Of a stretch of 64,000 bases of DNA, positions 27,031 to 36,803 are shown one piece after another (position 1 is the stretch's first letter; the number at the start of each line of letters is the position of its first letter). A program made the translations under genes and the position numbers. The stretch is from Stappia indica (lineage in GTDB: Bacteria > Pseudomonadota > Alphaproteobacteria > Rhizobiales > Stappiaceae), in the NCBI RefSeq assembly GCF_009789575.1, contig NZ_CP046908.1, forward strand, positions 3,191,001 to 3,255,000. The letters run 5' to 3'. The notes beneath the pieces are model-generated. The model was not told where the DNA came from. It searched no databases and worked only from the letters and a program-made list of their open reading frames with translations.

Positions 27031-28239
27031 ATGACCCGCAGCAATCGTCCGCTCGGCTTTGCCACCCGCGCCATCCATCACGGCTACGATCCGCTCGCCA
27101 ATGAGGGCGCGCTGACGCCGCCGGTGCACCTGACCTCGACCTTTGCCTTCGAGACCGCGGAAGCGGGCGGCGAGATGTTCGCCGGCGAGCGGGCGGGCCA
27201 TGTCTACAGCCGCATCTCCAACCCGACGCTCAGCCTGCTGGAAGAGCGCATGGCGGTGCTGGAAGGCGGCGAGGCGGCCATTGCCTTCGGCTCCGGCATG
27301 GGCGCGATCACCGCGGTGATGTGGACCCTGCTGTCGCCGGGCGACGAGATCCTGGTCGACAAGACGCTCTACGGCTGCACCTTCGCCTTCTTCCGCCACG
27401 GGCTGGCGAAGTTCGGCATCACCGTCACCCATGTCGACATGCGTGACCCGGAAAACGTCGCGGCCGCGATCTCGTCGCGCACCCGCATCGTCTATTTCGA
27501 GACGCCGGCCAATCCGAACATGCGCCTCGTCGACATCGCCGCCGTGTCGCGGATCGCCCGCGCGGCCGGCGCCCGCACCGTGGTCGACAACACCTATGCG
27601 ACGCCGGTGCTGACCCGGCCGCTGGAACTGGGCGCCGACATCGTCGTCCATTCGGCCACCAAGTATCTCGGCGGCCATGGCGACCTGATCGCCGGCATCG
27701 CCGTCGGCTCAGCCGAGGACATGCACCAGGTGCGGCTTGTCGGGCTGAAGGACATGACCGGTGCGGTGATGGCGCCGCTGACCGCGCATCTGATCATGCG
27801 CGGGCTGAAGACGCTGGAGCTGCGGATGGAGCGCCACTGCGCCAGCGCGCAGGCTGCTGCGCAGCTGCTGGAGGATCATCCCGCGGTGGCCGCCGTCCAC
27901 TATCCGGGCCTGGCGAGCTTTGCCCAGCATGGGTTGGCCGCGCGCCAGATGCCAGGCTTCGGCGGCATGATTGCCTTCGAACTGGTCGGCGGCATGCGGT
28001 CCGGCATCGCGTTCCTGGATGCGCTGGTGCTCGCCCGCCGCGCCGTGAGCCTCGGCGATGCGGAAACGCTGGTCCAGCACCCAGCCAGCATGACGCACTC
28101 GACCTACACGCCGCAGGAACGGCAGGAGCATGGCATTTCCGACGGGCTGATCCGCCTGTCGGTCGGGCTGGAGACGCCGCAGGACATTCTCGCCGACCTT
28201 GCCCAGGCGCTCGACAAGGTCTGGCGTGTGGCCGCCTGA
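27031..28239 (+). CDS. mdeA: Methionine gamma-lyase
   Basis: A 402-residue Cys/Met-metabolism PLP enzyme. The PLP lysine is Lys211 in SATKYLGGHGD. The motif LYGCTFAFF places Tyr114 and Cys116 at the same numbering as Pseudomonas putida methionine gamma-lyase; Cys116 separates these from cystathionine gamma-lyases and O-acetylhomoserine sulfhydrylases. It splits L-methionine to methanethiol, ammonia and 2-oxobutyrate in the cytoplasm. The next gene encodes the enzyme expected to use 2-oxobutyrate, and the divergent gene is an Lrp-type regulator. Confidence 0.92.
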   Translation: MTRSNRPLGFATRAIHHGYDPLANEGALTPPVHLTSTFAFETAEAGGEMFAGERAGHVYSRISNPTLSLLEERMAVLEGGEAAIAFGSGMGAITAVMWTLLSPGDEILVDKTLYGCTFAFFRHGLAKFGITVTHVDMRDPENVAAAISSRTRIVYFETPANPNMRLVDIAAVSRIARAAGARTVVDNTYATPVLTRPLELGADIVVHSATKYLGGHGDLIAGIAVGSAEDMHQVRLVGLKDMTGAVMAPLTAHLIMRGLKTLELRMERHCASAQAAAQLLEDHPAVAAVHYPGLASFAQHGLAARQMPGFGGMIAFELVGGMRSGIAFLDALVLARRAVSLGDAETLVQHPASMTHSTYTPQERQEHGISDGLIRLSVGLETPQDILADLAQALDKVWRVAA

Positions 28240-28421
28240 GCGGGCGATTCCGACAGGCGAAGCTCCGGCAGGTCGGGCAATTTTTGCATCGATTTTGGCC
28301 CGCCGGAGATCAATTTCGGAAAGATTTTGGCGCAGAAAAGAAAAAAGCGAACAAAATTCGCCTGATGCTGCCCTTATGTTGGGCGTACTCCGCGGTACGC
28401 AAGCGCAAAGGCAAGGCAGTG

Positions 28422-30812
28422 ATGGACAGCACCCGCAAGGCCGAATTGAAGGCCATCGAGAAGAAACTCCTGTGGCTCGCCTGCTGGACGATCCACAACG
28501 CCAACCACCTGAGGGAAAAGGGCGACGGCATGAAGGTCGGCGGCCACCAGGCCTCCTGCGCCTCGATGGTGTCGATCATGACCGCGCTCTATTTCGACTG
28601 CCTGCGCCCGCAGGACCGGGTGGCGGTGAAGCCGCATGCCTCGCCCGTCTTCCACGCCATGCAGTATCTGGCCGGCAACCAGACGCGCGAGAAGCTGGAG
28701 GCGTTCCGCGCCTATGGCGGCGCGCAGTCCTATCCCAGCCGCACCAAGGACATCGACGACGTCGATTTCTCCACCGGCTCGGTCGGCCTCGGTGTCGCCA
28801 TAACCGCCTTCTCCTCGATGGTGCAGGACTACCTCGCCGCCAAGCCCTGGGCGGCGAAGCGCCCCGAGGGGCGGATGATCGCGCTGGTCGGCGATGCCGA
28901 GCTCGACGAGGGCAATATCTACGAGGCGCTGCAGGAGGGCTGGAAGCACGGCCTGCGCAACACCTGGTGGATCATCGACTACAACCGCCAGAGCCTCGAC
29001 GGCGTCGTGCGCGAGGGGCTGGCCGGGCGGATCGAGGCGATCTTCGGCGCCTTCGGCTGGGACGTGGTGCGGCTGAAATACGGCGCGCTGCAGAAGGCGG
29101 CCTTCGAGGAGCCGGGCGGCGAAGCCCTGCGCAGCTGGATCGACGGCTGCCCGAACGCGCTCTACTCGGCGCTCGCCTTCCAGGGAGGCGCTGCCTGGCG
29201 CAAGCGCCTGCTCGACGATATCGGCGACCAGGGCGATGCAACGGCGCTGATCGAGCGGCGGAGCGATGCCGAGCTGCAGGAGCTGATGACCAATCTCGGC
29301 GGCCATTGCCTGGAGACGCTGGGCGAGACCTTCGCCGAGCAGGCGCGCCACGACCGCCCGACCGCCTTCGTCGCCTACACGATCAAGGGCTGGAACACCC
29401 CGCTCGCCGGCCACAAGGACAACCATGCCGGCCTGATGACGCCCGGCCAGATGGAAGAGTTCCGCGCCACCATGAAGGTGCGCGAGGGGCACGAATGGGA
29501 CTACGCCGAGGGCCTCGACATCGACGAGGCGGCGCTGCGCGAGGCGGTGCTGTCGACGCCGTTCTTCGCCGCCGGCCGTCGCCGACACCATGCCGAGCCG
29601 GTGGCGACCACCGGCCCGGTTGCGCTCGACGACAAGGTGCTGTCGACCCAGGCCGGCTTCGGCAAGATCCTCGACCAGATCGCCCGCTCGGATTCGAAGC
29701 TCGCCGAGCGCATCGTCACCACCTCGCCGGACGTGACCGTTTCCACCAATCTCGGCCCCTGGGTGAACCGGCGCGGCCTGTTCGCCCGCGACGCGGTGGC
29801 CGACACGTTTCGCGACGAGCGGATCCCGTCCGCGCAGAAATGGGCCTTCTCGCCGGAGGGCCAGCATATCGAGCTGGGCATCGCCGAGATGAACCTGTTC
29901 CTGCTCCTGGGTGCGGCCGGCCTGTCGCACTCGCTGTTCGGCGAGCGGCTGATCCCGGTCGGCACGCTCTACGATCCGTTCATCTCGCGCGGCCTCGATG
30001 CGCTGAACTATGCCTGTTACCAGGATGCCCGCTTCCTGCTGGTGGCAACGCCCTCGGGCGTGACGCTGGCGCCTGAGGGCGGCGCGCACCAGTCGGTGGC
30101 AACGCCGCTGATCGGCATGAGCCAGGACGGGCTCGCCTCGTTCGAGCCGGCCTGGCTGGACGAGCTGTCGACCATCATGGACTGGAGCTTCGACTATCTG
30201 CAGCGCGGCGGCGAGGGCGATCCGGACGAGCGCACCTGGCTGCGCGACGAGACCGGCGGCTCGGTCTATCTGCGCCTGTCGACGAGGGCGCTGGAGCAGC
30301 CGATGCGCCGGGACGACGAGGCGTTCCGCCGCGGCGTCATCGACGGCGCCTACTGGCTGCGCGAGCCCGGCCCCAATTGCGAGGTGGTGATCGCCTATCA
30401 GGGCGCGGTCGGCCCGGAAGCCATCGAGGCGGCAGGCCGCATCGGCGGCGACCGCCGCGACATCGGCGTGCTGGCGGTGACCTCCGCCGACCGGCTCAAC
30501 GCCGGATGGCACGCGGCGATGCGCATGCGCAAGCGCGGCCATCGCGGCGCCATGAGCCATATCGAGCGGCTGCTGTCGCCGTTGCCGGCGCATTGCACGA
30601 TGATCACGGTGATCGATGGCCATCCGGCGACGCTCGCCTGGCTCGGCTCGGTCTGCGGCCACCGCACGGCGGCGCTGGGCGTCGAGCATTTCGGCCAGAC
30701 CGGCACCGTTGCCGACCTTTACCACCACTTCGGCATCGATGCGGATGCCATCGTCGCCGCCGCCTCGGAATTGGCGCCGGGGCGCCCGGTGCGGCTAGTC
30801 AATCCGCTCTGA
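28422..30812 (+). CDS. mdeB: AceE-like homodimeric 2-oxoacid dehydrogenase E1, probable 2-oxobutyrate dehydrogenase MdeB
   Basis: A 796-residue thiamine-diphosphate enzyme of the homodimeric E1 (AceE/transketolase-like) type. ThDP binding is seen in [24 protein letters not shown]...IIDYNRQS; the pyrimidine half has [45 protein letters not shown]. It is shorter than E. coli AceE (about 890). Directly after methionine gamma-lyase it matches MdeB of P. putida, an E1 preferring 2-oxobutyrate, giving propionyl units. No E2/E3 genes are adjacent, so it would share those of the housekeeping complex. The 180-base leader is AT-rich with a GCGAA-N5-TTCGC palindrome at 28347-28361. Confidence 0.85.
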   Translation: MDSTRKAELKAIEKKLLWLACWTIHNANHLREKGDGMKVGGHQASCASMVSIMTALYFDCLRPQDRVAVKPHASPVFHAMQYLAGNQTREKLEAFRAYGGAQSYPSRTKDIDDVDFSTGSVGLGVAITAFSSMVQDYLAAKPWAAKRPEGRMIALVGDAELDEGNIYEALQEGWKHGLRNTWWIIDYNRQSLDGVVREGLAGRIEAIFGAFGWDVVRLKYGALQKAAFEEPGGEALRSWIDGCPNALYSALAFQGGAAWRKRLLDDIGDQGDATALIERRSDAELQELMTNLGGHCLETLGETFAEQARHDRPTAFVAYTIKGWNTPLAGHKDNHAGLMTPGQMEEFRATMKVREGHEWDYAEGLDIDEAALREAVLSTPFFAAGRRRHHAEPVATTGPVALDDKVLSTQAGFGKILDQIARSDSKLAERIVTTSPDVTVSTNLGPWVNRRGLFARDAVADTFRDERIPSAQKWAFSPEGQHIELGIAEMNLFLLLGAAGLSHSLFGERLIPVGTLYDPFISRGLDALNYACYQDARFLLVATPSGVTLAPEGGAHQSVATPLIGMSQDGLASFEPAWLDELSTIMDWSFDYLQRGGEGDPDERTWLRDETGGSVYLRLSTRALEQPMRRDDEAFRRGVIDGAYWLREPGPNCEVVIAYQGAVGPEAIEAAGRIGGDRRDIGVLAVTSADRLNAGWHAAMRMRKRGHRGAMSHIERLLSPLPAHCTMITVIDGHPATLAWLGSVCGHRTAALGVEHFGQTGTVADLYHHFGIDADAIVAAASELAPGRPVRLVNPL

Positions 30813-30863
30813 GGCGGGCGCGCCGCCTGCACCGACTTTCCTGTTGCCTGCAAGGCGCCTGTA

Positions 30864-30893
30864 GCGGGCGGGGGATTTGCATTCCCCGCCCGC
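30864..30893 (+). terminator. Terminator-like hairpin after mdeB
   Basis: GCGGGCGGGG pairs with CCCCGCCCGC (10 bp) over a 10-base loop, 52 bases after the mdeB stop and about 100 bases before hslV. The tail CTGCTTACAT is only partly T-rich. Confidence 0.5.
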
Positions 30894-30994
30894 CTGCTTA
30901 CATAGGCAGACCGGAGGGGCGCTCCGGGGCCGGTCCGGCAGGTCCGGCCTTTCGTGCCCCGCGCCCCGAACGACCTGGCAGGAGACGACAGCGC

Positions 30995-31552
30995 ATGCAG
31001 GCACAGCACGATCCCACGGGCTGGCACGGCACCACCATCCTCAGCGTCCGCAAGGGCGGCAAGGTGGTGATCGCCGGCGACGGGCAGGTCTCCCTCGGCC
31101 AGACCGTGATCAAGCATACGGCGCGCAAGGTGCGTCCGCTCGCCAAGGGCGAGGTGATTGCCGGTTTTGCCGGTGCCACCGCCGACGCCTTCACCTTGTT
31201 CGAGCGGCTCGAAGCCAAGCTGGAGCAGTATCCGGGCCAGCTGATGCGCGCCTGCGTCGAGTTGGCCAAGGACTGGCGGACCGACCGCTACCTGCGCCGC
31301 CTCGAGGCGATGATGCTGGTGGCCGACAAGTCGGTGTCGCTGGTGCTGACCGGCACCGGCGACGTGCTGGAGCCGGAAGGCGGCGTCATGGGCATCGGCT
31401 CGGGCGGCAACTACGCGCTGGCCGCCGCCCGCGCGCTGGCGGACTCGGAGCTCGACGCCGAGACCATCGCCCGCCGGGCCATGGCGATCGCCGCCGAGAT
31501 CTGCGTCTACACCAACGGCAACCTCACCATCGAGACGCTGGATGCCGATTGA
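30995..31552 (+). CDS. hslV: ATP-dependent protease HslVU peptidase subunit HslV
   Basis: A 185-residue proteasome-like peptidase. The catalytic nucleophile is Thr13, exposed after removal of a 12-residue propeptide ([24 protein letters not shown]). GGAGACGACAG precedes the ATG at 30995. It forms a dodecamer capped by HslU hexamers for stress-related proteolysis. hslU is 1.2 kb downstream; a mini-ORF and a membrane-protein gene lie between, each overlapping or abutting the next. Confidence 0.97.
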   Translation: MQAQHDPTGWHGTTILSVRKGGKVVIAGDGQVSLGQTVIKHTARKVRPLAKGEVIAGFAGATADAFTLFERLEAKLEQYPGQLMRACVELAKDWRTDRYLRRLEAMMLVADKSVSLVLTGTGDVLEPEGGVMGIGSGGNYALAAARALADSELDAETIARRAMAIAAEICVYTNGNLTIETLDAD

Positions 31553-31643
31553 TCCGCAGCGCATCGGCGTGACGCCGGTCGCGCGTCTTGCCGGCCCGCT
31601 GATCATGGAACATGTCGCAGACGCCGGGGAGGTCCGCCCATGA
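31542..31643 (+). CDS. Possible 33-residue ORF bridging hslV and the next gene
   Basis: An ATG inside the last codons of hslV opens a 33-codon frame, [20 protein letters not shown] and 13 more residues, ending in a TGA that overlaps the ATG of the downstream membrane-protein gene (ATGA). The 11-base overlap with hslV and 4-base overlap downstream are what one expects of translationally coupled genes, and the frame exactly fills the gap. I recognise no family. It may instead be chance or the remnant of a larger gene. Confidence 0.3.
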   Translation: MPIDPQRIGVTPVARLAGPLIMEHVADAGEVRP

Positions 31644-32746
31644 CGGCCAGGCTCGACCCCGCGCGGCTGGAGGCGGCCGTAAGTCTCGGCATCCTGACGC
31701 GGCCGCAGGCGGATCGCCTCGCCGACTTCTGGGCGGCACCGCTGCAGCAAGCCGGCGCCCCGACGACGGCGGACATGGCCGCGGACAGTCAGGACGGCAT
31801 TGCCCATGCGGATGCGGAGGAAGTCCGCTTCGCGCGCGGCTTCCACGACGTCTTCATCTCCATCGGCATCGTCGTGTTCCTGTTCGGCCTCGTCTACGGC
31901 CTGCGCAACGAAGGCCCGTCCTATCTGGTGGCCGGTGCCGCCGCGGCGGCGGTCTGGGGCCTGTCGGAAATCTTCGCGAAGCGGTTGCGGCTGGCGCTGC
32001 CGTCCTTCCTGCTGACGGTGGCGTTCGCGCCGCTGCTGCTGATCGCCTGCACCGGTTTCGTCACCGGCGACGATCCGCTGTTCGGCCAGCCGATGGCGGA
32101 GGCCGACCTGCCGCTCTACATGATCTTCCCGACCCTTCTGGGCATTGCCGGAGGGGCGCTGCACTACTGGCGCTTCCGGGTGCCGGTCGGTATCGCCATC
32201 GTCGCCGGTACCGTGCTGTTTCTCGCCGGCCTCACGGTCGAGACGGCCGTGCCCGGCCTGCTGCTGGGGCAGGGGATGGCGTGGTTCTCGCTGGCCATGG
32301 GCCTTGCGGTCTTCGCCGTCGCCATGCGCTACGATGCGCGCGATCCGCAGCGGCTGACCGTGGCGAGCGACAAGGCGTTCTGGCTGCACCTGCTGGCGGC
32401 ACCGCTGGTCGTGCATTCGGTCCTGCTGCTGGCGACCGACGGAGTGGAGACGATGGGATCCGCCGATGCGATCGTTGCGATCTGCCTGTTCGCGGCGCTG
32501 GCCTTCGTTGCCGTCGTCGTCGACCGACGGGCGCTGCTGGTCTCCGGGCTCGGCTATTTCGGCATCGCCATCGGCCGGCTGATGAGCGAGGCGCAGGTCT
32601 CCGGCGAAACCAGCCTCGCCGTCACTCTGATCCTTCTTGGCTGCTTCATCCTGTTGCTGGGTTCGGCCTGGCGGGCGGTGCGCCGGGCGCTATGTCGCCC
32701 CTTGCGCGGCACGGCTTTTGCCCGGATCGTCCCGGCCTTCGACTGA
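31640..32746 (+). CDS. Uncharacterised polytopic membrane protein in the hslVU cluster
   Basis: A 368-residue protein with a soluble N-terminus of about 65 residues ([30 protein letters not shown], helical) and then roughly eight to ten hydrophobic segments, e.g. [18 protein letters not shown] and [14 protein letters not shown]. It resembles poorly characterised DUF2157-like membrane proteins in layout, but I cannot assign a family firmly. GGGGAGG lies upstream of the ATG at 31640, and the stop is 25 bases before hslU. Co-transcription with hslV and hslU is likely. Confidence 0.7.
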   Translation: MTARLDPARLEAAVSLGILTRPQADRLADFWAAPLQQAGAPTTADMAADSQDGIAHADAEEVRFARGFHDVFISIGIVVFLFGLVYGLRNEGPSYLVAGAAAAAVWGLSEIFAKRLRLALPSFLLTVAFAPLLLIACTGFVTGDDPLFGQPMAEADLPLYMIFPTLLGIAGGALHYWRFRVPVGIAIVAGTVLFLAGLTVETAVPGLLLGQGMAWFSLAMGLAVFAVAMRYDARDPQRLTVASDKAFWLHLLAAPLVVHSVLLLATDGVETMGSADAIVAICLFAALAFVAVVVDRRALLVSGLGYFGIAIGRLMSEAQVSGETSLAVTLILLGCFILLLGSAWRAVRRALCRPLRGTAFARIVPAFD

Positions 32747-32771
32747 GCTTCATCGAGAGAAAGACACGGCT

Positions 32772-34076
32772 ATGACCACTTTGTCCCCACGCGAGATCGT
32801 CTCCGAGCTGGACCGCTACATCGTCGGCCAGAAGGACGCCAAGCGCGCCGTCGCCATCGCCCTGCGCAACCGCTGGCGCCGGCAGCAGCTGGACGACAGC
32901 CTCCGCGAGGAGGTGATGCCGAAGAACATCCTGATGATCGGCCCGACCGGCGTCGGCAAGACGGAGATCTCCCGCCGGCTGGCCAAGCTGGCGAACGCGC
33001 CCTTCGTCAAGGTCGAGGCGACCAAGTTCACGGAAGTGGGCTATGTCGGCCGCGACGTGGAGCAGATCGTTCGCGACCTGGTCGAGGCGGGCATCGCCCT
33101 GGTGCGCGCCGCCAAGCGCAAGGCGGTCGAGGCCAAGGCCCATCTGCAGGCCGAGGAGCGGGTGCTGGAGGCGCTGGTCGGCAAGGGCGCAAGCCCGGCC
33201 ACCCGGGACAGCTTCCGCAAGAAGCTGCGCGAGGGCGAGCTGGACGACAAGGAAATCGAGATCCAGGTGCGGGCCGCCCCGCAGATGCCGAGCTTCGAGA
33301 TGCCCGGCATGCCCGGCGGCAGCGTCGGCGTGATGAACCTCTCCGACATGCTGGGCAAGGCGTTCGGCGGCCAGACCAAGCCGCGCCGCGTCTCCGTGCG
33401 CGAGAGCTACCAGATCCTGCTGGAGCAGGAGGCCGACGCGCTGCTCGACGAGGACAAGGTGGTCGAGGAAGCCATTCACCTGGTGGAGAATGCCGGCATC
33501 GTCTTCCTCGACGAGATCGACAAGATCTGCGCGCGCGGCGAGCGGATGGGCGGCGACGTCTCCCGCGAGGGCGTGCAGCGCGACCTGCTGCCCTTGATCG
33601 AGGGCACGGTCGTCGCCACCAAGCACGGGCCGGTCAAGACCGACCACATCCTGTTCATCGCCTCGGGCGCCTTCCATGTCGCCAAGCCCTCCGACCTCCT
33701 GCCGGAGCTGCAGGGCCGTCTGCCGATCCGCGTCGAGCTGAAGGCGCTGACCAAGGACGATTTCCGCGCGATCCTGACCGACACGGAAGTGAGCCTGATC
33801 AAGCAGTATGTCGCCCTGCTGGCGACGGAAGAGGTGGAGCTGACCTTCACCGACGACTCCATCGAGGAGATCGCCTCCATCGCCGTCGACCTCAACTCCA
33901 CCATCGAGAACATCGGCGCGCGCCGGCTGCAGACGGTGATGGAGCGCATCCTCGACGAGGTGTCCTTCGCCGCGCCCGACATGACTGATCGCCAGGTGAC
34001 CATCGACGGGGCCTATGTGCGCGAGAATATCGGCGAGCTCGCCAAGAACGTCGACCTGTCGAGGTTCATCCTGTGA
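32772..34076 (+). CDS. hslU: ATP-dependent protease ATPase subunit HslU
   Basis: A 434-residue AAA+ unfoldase. N-terminal [39 protein letters not shown], Walker [10 protein letters not shown], pore motif GYVGRD, I-domain in the middle, Walker [11 protein letters not shown], sensor 2 near [16 protein letters not shown]. The C-terminus DLSRFIL inserts into HslV pockets to activate it. It unfolds substrates for HslV. Confidence 0.98.
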   Translation: MTTLSPREIVSELDRYIVGQKDAKRAVAIALRNRWRRQQLDDSLREEVMPKNILMIGPTGVGKTEISRRLAKLANAPFVKVEATKFTEVGYVGRDVEQIVRDLVEAGIALVRAAKRKAVEAKAHLQAEERVLEALVGKGASPATRDSFRKKLREGELDDKEIEIQVRAAPQMPSFEMPGMPGGSVGVMNLSDMLGKAFGGQTKPRRVSVRESYQILLEQEADALLDEDKVVEEAIHLVENAGIVFLDEIDKICARGERMGGDVSREGVQRDLLPLIEGTVVATKHGPVKTDHILFIASGAFHVAKPSDLLPELQGRLPIRVELKALTKDDFRAILTDTEVSLIKQYVALLATEEVELTFTDDSIEEIASIAVDLNSTIENIGARRLQTVMERILDEVSFAAPDMTDRQVTIDGAYVRENIGELAKNVDLSRFIL

Positions 34077-34146
34077 TCCGCATCAGGGTTTTTCCCGCGA
34101 CCGCTTGGCGCTTGCCGCGCTGCGGCGGCAATGGCAGCATGCGCCC

Positions 34147-34641
34147 ATGGTAGCGATCCGCAAGAGTTTCGAGGAAGGCCACAGGCGCAAGTTTCTCGTC
34201 GTCGTCGACGAGACGGCCGAGTGCGACCGGGCCATCGTCTATGCCGCCAAGCGCGCAGAGCGCACCGGCGGCGTCGCCACGCTGCTCTATGTGATCGCGC
34301 CCGGCGACTTCCAGCACTGGATCGGCGTGGAGGACATCATGCGCGCCGAGGCCCGCGAGGAGGCGGATGCGTGCCTTGCCCGTGCGGCCGACCGGGTGCG
34401 CGCCGTCGCCCGCACCACCCCGGAACTGGTGGTGCGCGAGGGCAACCGCTCGGATGAAATCCTGCAGCTGATCGAAGAGGATGCGGACATCGCCATCCTG
34501 GTGCTGGCGGCCGGCAGCGGCACGGAAGGGCCGGGCCCGCTCGTCACCGCCATCGCCGGCAAGGGGGCGGGCAGTTTCCCCATTCCGGTGACCATTGTGC
34601 CGGGCACGCTGGACGACGAATCGATCGCGGCGCTCGCCTGA
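34147..34641 (+). CDS. UspA-like universal stress protein
   Basis: A 164-residue single Usp-fold protein: RRKFLVVVDETAECDRAIVYAAKRAERTGGVATLLYVI at the start and ADIAILVLAAGSGTEGPGPLV...FPIPVTIVPG at the end. The ATP-loop glycines are less regular than in canonical UspA. It follows hslU by 70 bases in the same direction, so both may respond to protein stress. The ribosome-binding site is weak. Confidence 0.8.
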   Translation: MVAIRKSFEEGHRRKFLVVVDETAECDRAIVYAAKRAERTGGVATLLYVIAPGDFQHWIGVEDIMRAEAREEADACLARAADRVRAVARTTPELVVREGNRSDEILQLIEEDADIAILVLAAGSGTEGPGPLVTAIAGKGAGSFPIPVTIVPGTLDDESIAALA

Positions 34642-34660
34642 GCGCAACAAAAGCAAAGAC

Positions 34661-34705
34661 TGGAACCATTCCAATCTGGAAACGCGGTCCCTGCCGCTGT
34701 ATATT
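34661..34705 (+). promoter_or_regulatory. Candidate promoter of the nfu gene with overlapping palindromes
   Basis: TGGAACCATTCCA (34661-34673) and TTCCAATCTGGAA (34669-34681) are overlapping inverted repeats. TGGAAA (34677-34682) and TATATT (34700-34705), 17 bases apart, could be the minus-35 and minus-10. A palindrome over the minus-35 suggests repression, perhaps by an iron-responsive regulator given the iron-sulfur gene downstream; the regulator is not identified. Confidence 0.4.
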
Positions 34706-34867
34706 AGGGTCAAGACCGCAGCTGATGCAGGCCATGGTGGCTCTTGCGGCGCGACGCGAGACCGTATGCAAGACCTGCGGCCGCGCGCTCCTGCAAGGGC
34801 CGGGCCGGCAGGGACAGGCCTGCGAGGGCGCGGCCCTGGGCCACGTCCCCTAACAAGGAAGACCGAC

Positions 34868-35422
34868 ATGTTCATTCAGACAGAGGCGACGCCGAACCCG
34901 GCGACCCTCAAGTTCCTCCCCGGCCGGATCGTCCTGCCGGAAGGCACCATGGACTTCCGCAAGAGCGAGGATGCCGGCACGTCTCCGCTGGCGCAGACCC
35001 TGTTCCAGGTGGACGGCGTGGAAGGCATCTTCTTCGGCCACGACTTCATCTCGGTGACCAAGGGCGATGTCGACTGGCAGCACATCAAGCCGGCGATCCT
35101 CGGTGCCATCATGGAGCACTTCATGTCCGGTGCGCCGGTCATGGCCAGCGAGATGTCCGACGAAAGCGACGAGGAGTTCTTCGAGGAAGGCGACGAGGAA
35201 ACCGTCGGCACCATCAAGGAACTGATCGAGACGCGCGTGCGCCCGGCCGTGGCGCAGGACGGCGGCGACATCACCTTCCGCGGTTTCCGCGACGGGATCG
35301 TCTACCTGTCGATGCGCGGCGCCTGCTCGGGCTGCCCGTCCTCGACCGCAACGCTGAAGCACGGCATCCAGAACCTGCTCCGGCATTTCGTGCCGGAAGT
35401 CGAGGAAGTCCGCGCGATCTGA
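34868..35422 (+). CDS. nfu: Nfu-type iron-sulfur cluster scaffold/carrier protein
   Basis: A 184-residue protein with an N-terminal Nfu_N domain (MFIQTEATPNPATLKFLPGR ... GVEGIFFGHDFISVTKG) and a C-terminal NifU-like domain carrying Cys153-x-x-Cys156 in GACSGCPSSTATLKHGI. Two such motifs in a dimer hold a [4Fe-4S] cluster for transfer to target enzymes such as MiaB or LipA. The acidic linker ESDEEFFEEGDEE joins the domains. It is monocistronic: promoter upstream, hairpin downstream. Confidence 0.93.
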   Translation: MFIQTEATPNPATLKFLPGRIVLPEGTMDFRKSEDAGTSPLAQTLFQVDGVEGIFFGHDFISVTKGDVDWQHIKPAILGAIMEHFMSGAPVMASEMSDESDEEFFEEGDEETVGTIKELIETRVRPAVAQDGGDITFRGFRDGIVYLSMRGACSGCPSSTATLKHGIQNLLRHFVPEVEEVRAI

Positions 35423-35442
35423 GCCCGATGGCGTGATCCGAA

Positions 35443-35475
35443 GGGCGGTCCGGTCGCCAGACGGCCGGGCCGCCC
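35443..35475 (+). terminator. Terminator after nfu
   Basis: GGGCGGTCCGG pairs with CCGGGCCGCCC (11 bp including one wobble) over an 11-base loop, 20 bases after the nfu stop, followed by TCGCGTTTC. Confidence 0.5.
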
Positions 35476-35580
35476 TCGCGTTTCACGGACCGCTTGCGGA
35501 GCCGGCACGAGCCGTGCAGGTGTGCCGTCTTAGCCTTTGGTTTTGTCGACTTCTCTTGCGGCCCACGGTTTAGTGATCCC

Positions 35581-36249
35581 ATGCGACTGCTTGCCATCGA
35601 TACCGCGCTCGACGCCTGTTCGGTCGCCGTCCATGACGGCAGCGGAGAGGTGCTGCGCCTGACCTCGGCCAGCGAGGTGCTGGGCCGCGGCCATGCCGAG
35701 CGGCTGATGGGCATGATCGGCGAGGTGATGGTCGAGGCGAGCCTGCCCTTCGCCGCGCTCGACCGGATCGCGGTCACCGTCGGCCCCGGTTCCTTTACCG
35801 GCCTCAGGGTCGGCCTGTCCGCCGCCCGTGGCATCGCTCTCGTGGTCGGTGCGCCGGCGGTCGGCGTCGGCACCCTGGAAGCGCTCGCCGCCAGCCTGTC
35901 GGCCGGAGAGCCGGTCCACGCGGTGCTGGCCGCCAAGGGCGGGGAGATCTACGCACAAGGATTTGCCGCCGACGGGACGCCGCTCGAGGCGCCGCAGGCC
36001 GTCGATGCCGCCACCTATGGCGCGGCCTTGTCTCCGGGCGCAGCGCTCTACGGCAGCGGTGCGGCCAAGCTGGTCGCGGCGAGCGGGCGCGAGGATCTCA
36101 GGATCCTCGGCGAGGCCGGCTGGCCGGACATTGCCGCCGTGGCGCGGCTCGGCGCCACCGCCGAAATCGGCAGCCATCCGCCCGAGCCGCTCTATCTGCG
36201 CCCGCCCGATGCGGCGCCCGCGCGGCGCGACATGCGGTTGCTGGCATGA
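35581..36249 (+). CDS. tsaB: tRNA threonylcarbamoyladenosine biosynthesis protein TsaB
   Basis: A 222-residue ASKHA-fold protein: LLAIDTALDACSVAVHD (phosphate-1-like), GRGHAERLMGMI, and TVGPGSFTGLRVGLSAARGIALV are the TsaB signatures. It acts with TsaD and TsaE to form t6A37 in tRNAs decoding ANN codons. It overlaps rimI by ATGA. Confidence 0.94.
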   Translation: MRLLAIDTALDACSVAVHDGSGEVLRLTSASEVLGRGHAERLMGMIGEVMVEASLPFAALDRIAVTVGPGSFTGLRVGLSAARGIALVVGAPAVGVGTLEALAASLSAGEPVHAVLAAKGGEIYAQGFAADGTPLEAPQAVDAATYGAALSPGAALYGSGAAKLVAASGREDLRILGEAGWPDIAAVARLGATAEIGSHPPEPLYLRPPDAAPARRDMRLLA

Positions 36250-36734
36250 ATTCCTGGTGGTTCCTGCCCTCGCCGCCGGTGGTGGAGGAGGCGGCGCCCT
36301 CCGACCATGCGGTGCTGGCCGAGATCCACGAGCGCTCCTTCCCCAGCGGCTGGGGCGACGACGACCTTTCCGCGCTCGCCCGCCAGCCGGGCGTCACCAT
36401 CCTGCAGGCCCGCCGCTCCAGCCTGTTCGGCAGCCGCTCCATCCTCGGTTTCGTGATCCTGCGCGTTGCCGCCGACGAGGCGGAGGTGCTGACGATTGCC
36501 GTGGATCCGCGTCAGCGCCAGCGCGGCGTCGGGGCGCTGCTGATGCGCCATGCCCTCTCCCGCCTTTATGCCGATCGGGTGGCGTCGCTGTTTCTCGAGG
36601 TCGATGCGGCCAACGCTCCGGCGCTGGCGCTTTACCGTCGCCTCGGCTTCCGCAAGGTGGGCGAACGGCGGGGCTATTATCGCGACAGCGCGGGCGATGG
36701 CGGTGCGCTTGTCATGCGGGTCGATCTGGCGTAA
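36246..36734 (+). CDS. rimI: Ribosomal protein S18 alanine N-acetyltransferase-like GNAT (RimI)
   Basis: A 162-residue GNAT enzyme. The acetyl-CoA loop is VDPRQRQRGVGALLMRHAL, preceded by AEVLTIAV, and followed by FLEVDAANAPALALYRRLGFRKVGERRGYY. Genetic coupling to tsaB (ATGA overlap) supports RimI, which acetylates the N-terminus of S18, although the exact substrate of alphaproteobacterial homologues is less sure. Confidence 0.9.
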   Translation: MNSWWFLPSPPVVEEAAPSDHAVLAEIHERSFPSGWGDDDLSALARQPGVTILQARRSSLFGSRSILGFVILRVAADEAEVLTIAVDPRQRQRGVGALLMRHALSRLYADRVASLFLEVDAANAPALALYRRLGFRKVGERRGYYRDSAGDGGALVMRVDLA

Positions 36735-36803
36735 TCGGCTTGGCGGTATCGCGACGGCCTGCAAGCCGGGGGCGTGAGCCGAGGCGCGAGAAGGAGAGGC
36801 GAG

